Assembly (NCBI RefSeq): GCF_031082295.1
Contig: NZ_JAVHLD010000014.1
Span: 1-64,000, forward strand
DNA: 64,000 bases
Source: Humidesulfovibrio sp.
GTDB taxonomy: Bacteria; Desulfobacterota; Desulfovibrionia; Desulfovibrionales; Desulfovibrionaceae
Reading direction: 5' to 3'
The notes under the pieces were generated by a model, which was not told where the DNA came from, searched no databases, and saw only the letters and a program-made list of their open reading frames with translations. This document shows, piece by piece, positions 17,697 through 25,824 of the stretch. How positions within the stretch are numbered: position 1 is the stretch's first letter; every line of letters begins with the position of its first letter. The position numbers and the translations under genes were made by a program.

Positions 17697-17739
17697 GCGA
17701 CGGGCAGGCGAGGGGGCTTGGACATCGCCCGCCCGTCGC
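17697..17739. repeat. Second inverted repeat next to the ferredoxin 3' end
   Basis: GCGACGGGC (17697-17705) pairs with GCCCGTCGC (17731-17739), and an inner GGCGA/TCGCC extends the stem after a one-base mismatch. It sits 17 bp beyond the ferredoxin stop and may stabilise or end that transcript. The rest of 17537-17755 holds no gene. Confidence 0.5.
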
Positions 17740-17755
17740 AGACAAGGGGATCGAG

Positions 17756-18025
17756 CTAGTAGAACTCTTCGGTCCAGCCCTCGGCGGTGATGCAGCGGCG
17801 CGGGCACAGGCTGATGGCCTCACGGACCTCGTCGTGGGTGGCGAACTGGCGCTTCAGGCTGGGCCTGCCCATGTCGTCGTCCCACTCGAAGATGTCCGGG
17901 CAAATGTCGCAGCAACCGGAACAGGCGTTGCACTCCGAACGGTCCACAAGGACCTCGTGAAGCGTCGCGGCCTCATCGGTCGGAGTCTGCTGCGGGGCGT
18001 TTTGCTGTGTGGCTGACTGTTGCAT
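17756..18025 (-). CDS. Single-cluster 4Fe-4S ferredoxin (Desulfovibrio type)
   Basis: 89-residue electron carrier. The cluster motif CNACSGCCDICPDIF keeps the Cys-x2-Cys-x2-Cys spacing, and the distant fourth ligand lies in LCPRRCI, as in Desulfovibrio gigas ferredoxin. The N-terminal 25 residues are Gln/Ala/Thr-rich and unlike the compact family members. The C-terminal part is acidic. GGAGG lies eight bases before the ATG. It is a plausible partner for the NuoEFG-less complex I 3 kb away, but that link is inference. Confidence 0.88.
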   Translation of the reverse strand: MQQSATQQNAPQQTPTDEAATLHEVLVDRSECNACSGCCDICPDIFEWDDDMGRPSLKRQFATHDEVREAISLCPRRCITAEGWTEEFY

Positions 18026-18079
18026 GGCCTGGCCTCCGAAGGTCTTGCGACACTTCCGGGGCGGCGCAGGCCGGAAGCA

Positions 18080-19093
18080 TCAGACGTTGAAACGGAACTC
18101 TATGATGTCGCCGTCCTGCACATAGTAATCTTTACCCTCAAGTCTGGCAAGACCCAGCTCCTTGGCTTTCTTGAAATCGCCGGCCTTGAGGAAGTCCTCG
18201 TAGCCGATGACCTCGGCGCGGATGAAGCCTTTCTGGAAGTCGGTGTGGATGACGCCTGCCGCCTCGGGGGCGGTGGCGCCAACGCGCACCGGCCAGGAGC
18301 GGACCTCAGGCGGCCCGGCGGTGAGGAAGCTCATGAGGCCGAGGAGCTTGTAGGTGCGGGAGATGACCATGGACAGGGCGCTCTCGGTGAGGCCGAGGTC
18401 GGTCAGGAACATGGCGCGTTCCTCGGGGTCCTCGATGGCGGCGAGCTCGCGCTCCAGGCGGGCGCTGACGGCCATGTGCATCTGGCTCAGGCCGTCGGCG
18501 GGCAGGGGGTAGTTGCCCATGTCCTTCTCGGCGATGTTCCAGGTGTAGAGGATGGGCTTGGCGGAGAGGAAGCGGTAGCCGCGCATGCAGGGCTCGTTGC
18601 AGAGAGCCGGGTCCACGCGCAGGGGCTTCTCGTCCTCCAGAAGGGCGCGGGCCTTGGCCAGGCATTCCTCTTCCTTGGTGTCCACCAGGTCCTTGTTCTT
18701 CTTCTTGTCGCTGGCCATGCGGTCCATGCGCTTCTCGATGACCGCCAGATCGCTCACCAGCAGGTCGGCCTCCACCGCGCCGTACTGCTGCTTGGGGTCA
18801 GCCAGGCCGGAGTAGGCGTCGAGCACGCACAGCAGGCAGTCGTAGGGGCGGATGTCGTTCAGCACCTTTTCGCCGAGGCCGTGGCCCTTGCCGCCGCCGC
18901 CGGGCACGTCGAGATATTCGATCTCGCTCAAGGTGACCTTTTTCGGGTTGAAGAGCTTGATGAGCGGCTCCAGGCGCGGCTCCGGGACCTTGACCATGGC
19001 GCGGTTGCCAGCGGCTGCGGCCTTTTCGCCCGAGAGGGCGGCGAACATGTCGGTCTTTCCCGAGCCGGAAAAGCCGAAGATGGCGGTTTTCAT
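18080..19093 (-). CDS. ychF: YchF/OLA1-family P-loop ATPase (divergent)
   Basis: 337-residue cytosolic P-loop protein with a C-terminal DUF933/TGS-like domain (ending KDYYVQDGDIIEFRFNV). The usual YchF signature GLPNVGKS is replaced by GFSGSGKT at residues 7-14, and the G3 region reads DVPGGGGKG in place of the usual DIAGL. The family Asn-x-x-Glu motif that favours ATP is present as NIAEKD. The protein is about 25 residues shorter than E. coli YchF. It is therefore probably a paralogue; a standard YchF is likely elsewhere in the genome. AAGGA lies seven bases before the start. Confidence 0.83.
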   Translation of the reverse strand: MKTAIFGFSGSGKTDMFAALSGEKAAAAGNRAMVKVPEPRLEPLIKLFNPKKVTLSEIEYLDVPGGGGKGHGLGEKVLNDIRPYDCLLCVLDAYSGLADPKQQYGAVEADLLVSDLAVIEKRMDRMASDKKKNKDLVDTKEEECLAKARALLEDEKPLRVDPALCNEPCMRGYRFLSAKPILYTWNIAEKDMGNYPLPADGLSQMHMAVSARLERELAAIEDPEERAMFLTDLGLTESALSMVISRTYKLLGLMSFLTAGPPEVRSWPVRVGATAPEAAGVIHTDFQKGFIRAEVIGYEDFLKAGDFKKAKELGLARLEGKDYYVQDGDIIEFRFNV

Positions 19094-19233
19094 GAGTGAT
19101 CCTTGTGTTGTCGATGTTCGGCGCGATTTCTGGCGCGGTCTGCGGCGCGTTGCTTGGCGCTGGGGGCCGCAGGGGCGTCACTCTAGGCAGGAACCGGAAT
19201 GGATGCAAGCCCGGCCTGGGGGCGGCTGCGCGT

Positions 19234-19262
19234 TTGAATACCGGCGCGAATTGCCGTAGTAT
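19234..19262 (+). promoter_or_regulatory. Candidate sigma-70 promoter of aroL
   Basis: TTGAAT (19234-19239) and TAGTAT (19257-19262) are separated by exactly 17 bp, about 30 bp before the aroL start. Confidence 0.65.
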
Positions 19263-19291
19263 CCACCCACGAAACAGCGAGGGGGACACCC

Positions 19292-19825
19292 ATGTCGGGC
19301 GAGGCGAACATTTTTCTCATCGGGGCGCGGGCCAGCGGCAAGACCACCCTGGGCCGCAGGCTCTCGGCCAGGCTCAAGCGGCCCTTCGTGGACACGGACC
19401 AGCGAGTGCTCCTGCGCACGGGCAAGACCGTGGCCGAGATCGTGGCCGAGGGCGGCTGGGAGGCCTTCCGCGAGGCCGAGAGCCTCGTCCTGTCCGAGGT
19501 GGCGGTGTTCACGGGCCAGGTGGTGTCCTGCGGCGGCGGCATTGTGCTGCGCCAGGAGAACCGCGAGATGCTCCTCACGGGCCGCGCGTTCTACCTCCAG
19601 GCCCCGGCCGAGGTGCTGGCCGAGCGCCTGGAGCGCGCGCCGGGCCACGACCAGCGGCCCTCGCTCACCGGCGCGGGCATCGCGGCCGAGGTGCGCCAGG
19701 TGTTGGCCGAGCGCGAGCCCCTGTACCTGGGCTGCGCGCGGGTGGTGCTCCGGGCGGATCAGCCCCTGGAGGCACTGGTGACCGAGGCCCTGGCCGAGAT
19801 CGACAGGCTGGAGGGCCGGACCTAG
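19292..19825 (+). CDS. aroL: Shikimate kinase
   Basis: 177-residue enzyme that phosphorylates shikimate with ATP, the fifth step of the shikimate pathway. The Walker A loop GARASGKTT is at residues 11-19. The shikimate-binding acidic pair is in DTDQ (34-37), and CGGGIVLR near residue 80 is the substrate-binding glycine motif. The start follows AGGGGG after a short gap. Another shikimate-pathway gene, aroC, lies 6 kb downstream on the same strand with the GAK-type genes between them. Confidence 0.92.
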   Translation: MSGEANIFLIGARASGKTTLGRRLSARLKRPFVDTDQRVLLRTGKTVAEIVAEGGWEAFREAESLVLSEVAVFTGQVVSCGGGIVLRQENREMLLTGRAFYLQAPAEVLAERLERAPGHDQRPSLTGAGIAAEVRQVLAEREPLYLGCARVVLRADQPLEALVTEALAEIDRLEGRT

Positions 19826-19865
19826 GGCGGACCTGGGGCCGCGCGGACGAAACGCGCTAGCGCCG

Positions 19866-19894
19866 TTGCCAGGGCCGTGCGAATCCCGTAGCAT
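19866..19894 (+). promoter_or_regulatory. Candidate sigma-70 promoter of the GAK-type operon
   Basis: TTGCCA (19866-19871) and TAGCAT (19889-19894) are separated by 17 bp, just after the aroL stop and 57 bp before the next gene. It resembles the aroL promoter in spacing and -10 sequence. Confidence 0.6.
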
Positions 19895-19951
19895 GGCATC
19901 TGGTGGAGAGCGCCGCCAGGCCCGCAAGCCTGGCAGGGCGAAGGAGTCTCG

Positions 19952-20557
19952 ATGGGTTCATGGAAGAAGGGGCACGAGTTCGGCCCTGAGGACCTGACCG
20001 CAGGCCTGCCGGAATTCCTGCGCGAGCTGGCCCAGGCTCTTGAGACCGGCCAGGCCACCGGGGCTCTCGACGGCCTGCCCGTGGCCGAGCTGCGCAAGCT
20101 GGTGCTCGTGGCCGAGCGCCACGACAAGGGTCTCAGCCTGAAGCTCAAGGCCAAGCGCGCCCACGAGGTCCGCGTGCCCACCCGGCCCAAGGCCGCGCCC
20201 GCGCAGGAGCCCGCGGGCAGGGACAAGGCCAAGGTCTTGGCCTCGCGCGAGAAGTACCGCCAGCTCAAGAAGAGCATGCAGGCCGACTTCAAGGCCATGC
20301 AGGCGCTGGCGCGGGAGGGCCGCCTGCCGGGGCCGGAGGTCGTGGAGAGTTTTCTGAGCCTGGCCGAGCTCATGGCCCAGGGCGAGCAGCCGGTGAGCGG
20401 CGCTGTCCTGACCGAGCTGGCTCCGGCCAACGCGGCGTTCCTGGCCGATTGCCAGGCCCTGCGCAGGGCCATCTCCGCGCGCGACGCGGACGCCCTGGCC
20501 GCGGCCCTGGAGCGGCTGAGCCGGCGCAAGTCCGCCTGCCACGCCCAGTTCCGTTGA
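19952..20557 (+). CDS. GAK system XXXCH protein
   Basis: 201-residue, highly charged, mostly helical cytosolic protein. It ends in a Cys-His pair (Cys196-His197 in KSACHAQFR), the hallmark of the XXXCH domain defined for GAK loci. The middle has a Lys/Ala-rich linker (about residues 55-95) with possible coiled coil. The function is unknown; family naming rests on the tail motif and on the neighbours (amphi-Trp protein, ATP-grasp enzyme, HprK-like kinase). It is the first gene of the six-gene set. Confidence 0.8.
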   Translation: MGSWKKGHEFGPEDLTAGLPEFLRELAQALETGQATGALDGLPVAELRKLVLVAERHDKGLSLKLKAKRAHEVRVPTRPKAAPAQEPAGRDKAKVLASREKYRQLKKSMQADFKAMQALAREGRLPGPEVVESFLSLAELMAQGEQPVSGAVLTELAPANAAFLADCQALRRAISARDADALAAALERLSRRKSACHAQFR

Positions 20558-20592
20558 TTTCAAGCGGTTCCGTCAAAAAGGAGCGAGAGCAC

Positions 20593-21750
20593 ATGCAGCC
20601 AGACGACTGCGGACACGGCGCAAGCCCCGCTGCGGCGCACAGCCTGACCCCGGAGGTCACCGAGGCCGACGAGCGGCTGTTCGCGGCCATCACCTCCACC
20701 AGGATGGACGAGGCGGCGGTTGCCCGCATCGTCACGCCCGCAGTGGTGCAGCCCAATCAGGAGGCCGTGCTGGCCGTGCACTGGCACCCGGAGTTCGTGC
20801 CCATGGAGCTCATCCGCACGCGCATCGAGGCCACCTACCCGGCCATGCGCACCCAGCTCATCATCCCCACCCAGCACAACGAGCTCATGGAGTACGGCCA
20901 GTACACCGGGGTCGAGGCGGACTGCTACTCCCGCGGGTTCAACCAGAAGGTGCAGATCCTGCTGCACTTCCGCACCGAGCGCCTGAAGAACGCCGGGGTG
21001 CTCAAGAGCATGCTGGCGCACACCCTGGACTACCGCTCCACCCAGCTTCACGACTACCTGAAGGCCGTCACCGGCGAGGACGACGCCATCCTGGCCGCCA
21101 GCGCGCGCGAGACCGGCACCGAGGAGGAGATCGTGGCCCTGGCCCGGCTGCTCTGCCGCAAGCTCTCGGCCCTGGTGGAAAAGCATGGCGGCGCGCTGCC
21201 CAAGGACGCCTTCAAGAACAAGCTGGTGCGCAACTTCGTGGACGGCTACCGGACGCTTTTGGACGACCGCCTGGTGAACCGCGCCCAGGTCTTCCTCAAG
21301 GCCGTGAAGCAGCTCGTCAAGGCCCAGTTCCCGCTGACCTATTTCTATCGCACCACGGAGTTCATCGAGGAGGCGCGCGCGCTCGGCGGCGGGGTGGTCA
21401 TCCCGCACCCGGAGCAGTTCTGGCCCATCCTGCTGGCCGAATACGACGTGGACGGCTACGAGGTCTGGAATCCGCAGTCACAGCGCTACACCGAGTTCCT
21501 TATCAACGTGCTGCACGAGAAGAACCGGCGCCGCGGCCCGTCCGCCCGGCGCATGCTGGTGTTCATGGGCGACGACACCCACATGGGCGAGAAGACCCTG
21601 GCCCCGGGCAACGGCAATTCGTCCAAGACCAGGCGCGAGATCGGCCTGCAGCCCGCCTGGGACGACCTGTCCATCGGCAAGAAGCTTATCGTGGCCGACA
21701 TGGACAGGGTTCGCGTCATCGAAGAGTACACCGCGCGGCTCGACGGCTAG
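20593..21750 (+). CDS. Unknown conserved protein of the GAK-type locus
   Basis: 385-residue soluble protein that I do not recognise. A histidine cluster HWHPEF (His63, His65), then TQHNELMEYG (His95) and acidic GVEADC around 107-111, looks like a metal site and recalls PHP-type phosphoesterases, but the full PHP set is not visible. The middle is helical and the C-terminal third has the conserved-looking FMGDDTHMGEKTLAPG. I placed the start at 20593 because AAGGAG lies about nine bases before it; an open frame upstream overlaps the previous gene. It does not look like the CofD-like protein known from some GAK loci. Confidence 0.72.
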   Translation: MQPDDCGHGASPAAAHSLTPEVTEADERLFAAITSTRMDEAAVARIVTPAVVQPNQEAVLAVHWHPEFVPMELIRTRIEATYPAMRTQLIIPTQHNELMEYGQYTGVEADCYSRGFNQKVQILLHFRTERLKNAGVLKSMLAHTLDYRSTQLHDYLKAVTGEDDAILAASARETGTEEEIVALARLLCRKLSALVEKHGGALPKDAFKNKLVRNFVDGYRTLLDDRLVNRAQVFLKAVKQLVKAQFPLTYFYRTTEFIEEARALGGGVVIPHPEQFWPILLAEYDVDGYEVWNPQSQRYTEFLINVLHEKNRRRGPSARRMLVFMGDDTHMGEKTLAPGNGNSSKTRREIGLQPAWDDLSIGKKLIVADMDRVRVIEEYTARLDG

Positions 21751-21773
21751 CGCAGCCATATCGGGGGGACCAC

Positions 21774-22046
21774 ATGGGCCACGACCAGAGGTTTGTCTTT
21801 GAATCCGTGCAGGATGCTGCGAGCATCCGCAAATACCTTGAGGCCGTCATGGAGGGCCTGGACAAGGGCCGCCTGGTGGTGACCACCGGGGCCGAGGAGT
21901 TCGTGCTGGAGCCCGCCGGGCTTCTGAACTTCACGGTGAAGGCGCGTCGCCGGGGCGGCGAGGGGAGGCTTTCCCTGGCCATCACCTGGAAGTGCCCCGA
22001 AGACGAGGCGCCCAGGTCCGGCGAGACCCTGAGCATCAAGGCCTAG
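21774..22046 (+). CDS. Amphi-Trp domain protein
   Basis: 90-residue protein that matches the small amphi-Trp domain of GAK loci: an N-terminal helix (ASIRKYLEAVMEGLDKG), then amphipathic beta strands ending with the conserved tryptophan (Trp72 in LAITWKCPE). Biochemical role unknown. A run of G precedes the start. The next gene begins five bases after its stop. Confidence 0.82.
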   Translation: MGHDQRFVFESVQDAASIRKYLEAVMEGLDKGRLVVTTGAEEFVLEPAGLLNFTVKARRRGGEGRLSLAITWKCPEDEAPRSGETLSIKA

Positions 22047-22051
22047 CCGCC

Positions 22052-23701
22052 ATGTTCACGCTCGAGGGTATCGAGGAGAACTTCCGCTTCCTGGTGCTTG
22101 AGGTCACAAACCAGGTCAGCGAGACGCGCGCCTTTTTGCACGCCCCCAGCCACGAGGGCTACGACAAGGTCGTCTCCCGCGACGACTACATCGACAACCT
22201 GAAGAACATCGTGGAGGAGAAGTGCTTCTCCAAGATCCACCTTGAGCGCGGGCTGTCCAAGCGCGACATCGACCGCATCCGCGGCCTGCAGATCATCTCC
22301 GGCAACCTGGAGCGCATCGCCGACTACTGCGTGAACATCGCCGGGCAGGTGCGCTACCTGCACGACAAGAACCTGCTCGCCCGCCGCGATCCCGGCCCGC
22401 TGTTCGACATCATCGAGGAGAGCCTCTCGCGCATCCTCGAGGTGCGCTCCCGGGCCGAGGTGGCCGGGGCGCTCGGCATCTGCCGCGCGGAGTTCGAGCT
22501 GGACCGGCTCTACAAGGACGCCTTCGACCACTTCATGAACGAGCTGCGGCGCGGGCGCGAGGTGGAGAACAGCATCACCGCCATCTTCATCTTCCGCTAC
22601 CTGGAGCGCATCGGCGACTCGCTGCTGAACATCGGCGAGGCGCTGCTGTTCTCGGTCATCGGCGAGAAGATCAAGATCGAGCAGTTCCAGGCCCTGCAGC
22701 AGAACCTGTCCCAGTCCGGCTTCGAGGGCGACGTGGGCGACATCGACTTCCGGTCCATCTGGGGCACGCGCTCGGGCTGCCGCATCGGCCGGGTGAGCCC
22801 GCGTGACGCCGCCCCGGACCCTGCCCAGAGCGGCATCTTCAAGGAAGGCAACCTGAAGAAGATGCGGCGCGAGCGCGAGAACATCGAGTTCTGGGCCAAG
22901 GTTTCGCCCGGCACCGGGCCGCGCATCTTCAGCTACAACGAGGACGGCGACGGCGCCTCCATGCTGGTGGAGTTCCTGCCCGGCTGCACCTGGAACGAGG
23001 TGGTGCTCACGGCGGCCTGGGACGTGCTGGAGGACGCCATCTTCGTCTTCGAGCAGACCGTGGGCGACATCTGGCGCGCCACCCTGGAGCGCGGCCCGCA
23101 GCCCGTGGGCTTCATGAGCCAGCTGGACGGGCGGCTCGCGGCCGTGCGCCACGTGCACCCGGACTTCTTCCGCAAGCGGCAAGCCCTGGGCCAGGTCCGC
23201 CTGCCGTCCACGGAGGAGCTGTTCCAGGCCTGCCGGGACATCGAGCCCGCGCTCTCCGCGCCCATGACGGTGCTTCTGCACGGCGACTTCAACGCCAACA
23301 ACATCGTCTACGACCACTCGGCCCCGCGCGTGCACTACGTGGACCTGCACCGCTCCCACCGGGGCGACTGGGTGGAGGACGTGGCCGTGTTCCTGGTGTC
23401 CTTCTTCCGCATGCCCATCTTCGAACCGGCCCTGCGCGGGCGCATCAACCACATGATCTCCTCGTTCCACGCGCACGCGCACGTCTTCGCCGACGACATC
23501 GGCGACGGCACCTGGCAGGCCCGGCTGTCGCTTGGGCTGGTGCGCTCGCTGTTCACCAGCACGCGCTTCGAGCTCAACTACGACTTCGCCCGGGAGATGA
23601 ACCTGCGCGCCCACTACCTCATGGAGGGGCTGGCGGAGCACGCGCAAACGGGCAAGCCCTGGGAGGACTACCGTCTGCCCAGGCCGGTGCTGTTCGCCTA
23701 G
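22052..23701 (+). CDS. PhoU-like domain fused to an aminoglycoside-phosphotransferase-like kinase
   Basis: 549-residue two-domain protein. Residues about 1-215 form a PhoU-like helical bundle with two repeats of the ERIADYCVNIAG / ERIGDSLLNIGE type that bind metals in PhoU. Residues about 285-549 are a protein-kinase-like phosphotransferase. The catalytic loop HGDFNANNI starts at His410, and the metal-binding Asp431 is in YVDLHRSHRGDW. So both a phosphate-signalling fold and a small-molecule or protein kinase are on one chain. It is the fourth gene of the GAK-type set, with no clear ribosome binding site, which suggests coupling to the gene before. The substrate is unknown. Confidence 0.83.
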   Translation: MFTLEGIEENFRFLVLEVTNQVSETRAFLHAPSHEGYDKVVSRDDYIDNLKNIVEEKCFSKIHLERGLSKRDIDRIRGLQIISGNLERIADYCVNIAGQVRYLHDKNLLARRDPGPLFDIIEESLSRILEVRSRAEVAGALGICRAEFELDRLYKDAFDHFMNELRRGREVENSITAIFIFRYLERIGDSLLNIGEALLFSVIGEKIKIEQFQALQQNLSQSGFEGDVGDIDFRSIWGTRSGCRIGRVSPRDAAPDPAQSGIFKEGNLKKMRRERENIEFWAKVSPGTGPRIFSYNEDGDGASMLVEFLPGCTWNEVVLTAAWDVLEDAIFVFEQTVGDIWRATLERGPQPVGFMSQLDGRLAAVRHVHPDFFRKRQALGQVRLPSTEELFQACRDIEPALSAPMTVLLHGDFNANNIVYDHSAPRVHYVDLHRSHRGDWVEDVAVFLVSFFRMPIFEPALRGRINHMISSFHAHAHVFADDIGDGTWQARLSLGLVRSLFTSTRFELNYDFAREMNLRAHYLMEGLAEHAQTGKPWEDYRLPRPVLFA

Positions 23702-23711
23702 GGGGCCGGGG

Positions 23712-24641
23712 ATGCGCATCGCTGTCATCGGCATACCCGGAGGCTGGTCGTCGGAAGCGCTGGCCGACGCCGTGGCCCGCGCCACGGGCCGACGCCTGTT
23801 GCTGGACCTGGGCTCGGCCCGGCTGGATATGGCCTCGGGCAGCGTGTTCTGCGCCGGGCCCGGGCAGGAGCCCGTGGACCTCTGTCGGCTCGACGCCGTG
23901 TTCATCAAGAAGGCCGCGCCCCAGTATTCGCCGGACATGCTCGACCGCCTGGAGCTGCTGCGCTTCGTGGCCGGGCGCGGCGTGCCCTGCTTTTCCGATC
24001 CCTCGCTCATCCTGCGCCTGGTGGACCGCCTGTCCTGCTCCGTGACCCTGTCGCTGGCGGGGCTGCCCCTGCCGCCCACCACCATCGCCGAGGACGTGGA
24101 CTGCGCCCTGGACGCGGTGCTGGGCTATGGCCGCGCCGTGCTGAAGCCCTTGTTCACGTCCAAGGCGCGCGGCATGGTCCTGCTGGACGCCGCCGCCCAG
24201 GGCCGGGACGCGGCGCGGGTGGTGCTGGAGCGCTTCCACGCCTCCAACAGGGTCATGTACATCCAGCAGGCGCTGGACCTGCGCGGCCAGGACCTGGGCG
24301 TGTGCTTCCTGGGCGCGGAGTACCTGGGCACCTACGCCCGGCGCAAGCAGCCGGGGGCGGGGGAGTCGTGGAGCACCAGCACCGAGAGCGGCGGCCGCTA
24401 CGCCGCCTTCGACCCGCCAGCGGAGATCATCGCCCTGGCCGACCGCGCCCGGCAACCCTTCGGCCTGGACTTCACCTGCGTGGACGTGGCCCTGACCGAC
24501 AGCGGCCCCTACGTCTTCGAGGTGTCGGCCTTTGGCGGGTTCAAGGGACTCAAGGAGGCTTGCGGCATCGACGTGGCCGAGCTGTTCACCGCCCACGCGC
24601 TGCGCCGTCTGAAGCTGCTGGGCCAGGAGCGCCCGGCGTGA
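23712..24641 (+). CDS. GAK system ATP-grasp enzyme
   Basis: 309-residue ATP-grasp protein, the G of GAK. ATP-grasp enzymes join a carboxylate to an amine or thiol through an acyl phosphate. Visible are the phosphate-binding region AVLKPLFTSKARGM (about 138-151) and the C-terminal metal-binding segment FEVSAFGGFKGLKEA, where ATP-grasp ligases usually have E..N; here Asn is replaced by Ser-Ala. The layout resembles RimK-like ligases, which add amino acids. Its stop overlaps the next start by 4 bp (GTGA). The substrate is unknown. Confidence 0.83.
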   Translation: MRIAVIGIPGGWSSEALADAVARATGRRLLLDLGSARLDMASGSVFCAGPGQEPVDLCRLDAVFIKKAAPQYSPDMLDRLELLRFVAGRGVPCFSDPSLILRLVDRLSCSVTLSLAGLPLPPTTIAEDVDCALDAVLGYGRAVLKPLFTSKARGMVLLDAAAQGRDAARVVLERFHASNRVMYIQQALDLRGQDLGVCFLGAEYLGTYARRKQPGAGESWSTSTESGGRYAAFDPPAEIIALADRARQPFGLDFTCVDVALTDSGPYVFEVSAFGGFKGLKEACGIDVAELFTAHALRRLKLLGQERPA

Positions 24642-25795
24642 GCCTGCCGCCGGTTCAGAGGGACTTCGCGGAGCTGGCGAGGGGCTTTGCCGGGCGCTAT
24701 CCGGCGCGCCACGGCCTGCGCCTGCGCCTGGAGGAGCTGACCCTTGACGTGCGCAGCAACGACCAGGCCGTGGTGGACGACCTGCGCGGCTATTTCGGAG
24801 GCTTCGCCGAGGCCGCCCCGGCGGACGGCCCGGCAGACTTGGAGTTCCTGCTGCTGGAGGCCCCGGTGCAGGAGCCTCCCGTGGCCCTGGCCATCAAGCC
24901 CGCCGCGCCGGGCAAGCGCCCGGACAAGGAGCGCTTCGCCGACGTTCCGGGGGCCGGGGGCGGGGGCCGCGTGGTGCGCAAGCAGGCCACGGGCATGCTC
25001 TTTCTCTTTGGCGCAGTCGCGGACAACATCGCCGCCAATATCGCAGTCGGCCCTTGCGCGGCCAACCGCAACCAGCTGGTGAATTTCCTCTGCGCGCGGT
25101 ACATGGAGCGCCGGCTGGCCCAGGGCTGGATGCTCGGCCACGCGGCGGGCGTGGCGCAGCCGGGGGCGCTTGGCCGGGGGCTGGCCCTGTGCGGGTTCGC
25201 GGGCATGGGCAAGTCCACCCTGGCCCTGCACCTGGTGGCGCGCGGGCTGGATTTCGTCAGCAACGACCGGGCGCTCTTCCAGCCAGGCGGACAGCCCGCC
25301 GGTGAGGGCCGCGGGCCGGTGCTGCACGGCATCCCCAAGCACCCGCGCCTGAACCCCGGCACGGCGCTCGGCAACCCGGCCCTGGCGGCATCGTTGTCCT
25401 GTGCCCTGCCCGAGTCCGCCCGCACCGCCTACGCCGACCTCTCGCCCGAGGCCCTGCGCGCGGTGGAGGACAAGTACGACGCGAGCATCGACACGTGCTT
25501 CGGGCCGGGGAGGTTCCGGCTGGCCGCGCCCCTGGGCGGGGTGGTGGTGCTGAACTGGAGGCACGGCGGCGGGACTGTCCGCGCCCGGCGGGTGGACCTG
25601 GCCGAGCGGCTGGACCTGCTGGAGGCCCTGCGCAAGCCGCCGGGGGTGTTCTATCTGCCGCGGGCCATCGCCGCCGCCCCCCTGACCGGCGCCCAGTGCC
25701 TGGAAGCCCTTGGCGGGGTTCCCGCGCTGGAGCTCACCGGCGGGTCGGATTTCGAGGCGGCGGTAGTCGCCTGCGAGGAATTTCTGAGCGCCTGA
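24638..25795 (+). CDS. HprK-related kinase B
   Basis: 385-residue P-loop kinase related to the HPr serine kinase/phosphorylase, the K of GAK. The Walker A motif GFAGMGKST is at residues 186-194, followed by FVSNDRALF, the usual HprK-like acidic motif. The N-terminal 180 residues are specific to the GAK subgroup. The start is GTG at 24638, overlapping the ATP-grasp stop. No HPr or PTS gene is present here, so its target is probably another protein of the locus; that is inference. Confidence 0.83.
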   Translation: MSLPPVQRDFAELARGFAGRYPARHGLRLRLEELTLDVRSNDQAVVDDLRGYFGGFAEAAPADGPADLEFLLLEAPVQEPPVALAIKPAAPGKRPDKERFADVPGAGGGGRVVRKQATGMLFLFGAVADNIAANIAVGPCAANRNQLVNFLCARYMERRLAQGWMLGHAAGVAQPGALGRGLALCGFAGMGKSTLALHLVARGLDFVSNDRALFQPGGQPAGEGRGPVLHGIPKHPRLNPGTALGNPALAASLSCALPESARTAYADLSPEALRAVEDKYDASIDTCFGPGRFRLAAPLGGVVVLNWRHGGGTVRARRVDLAERLDLLEALRKPPGVFYLPRAIAAAPLTGAQCLEALGGVPALELTGGSDFEAAVVACEEFLSA

Positions 25796-25824
25796 GGCGC
25801 CAGCAAGCATAAGGACGGTACCAC

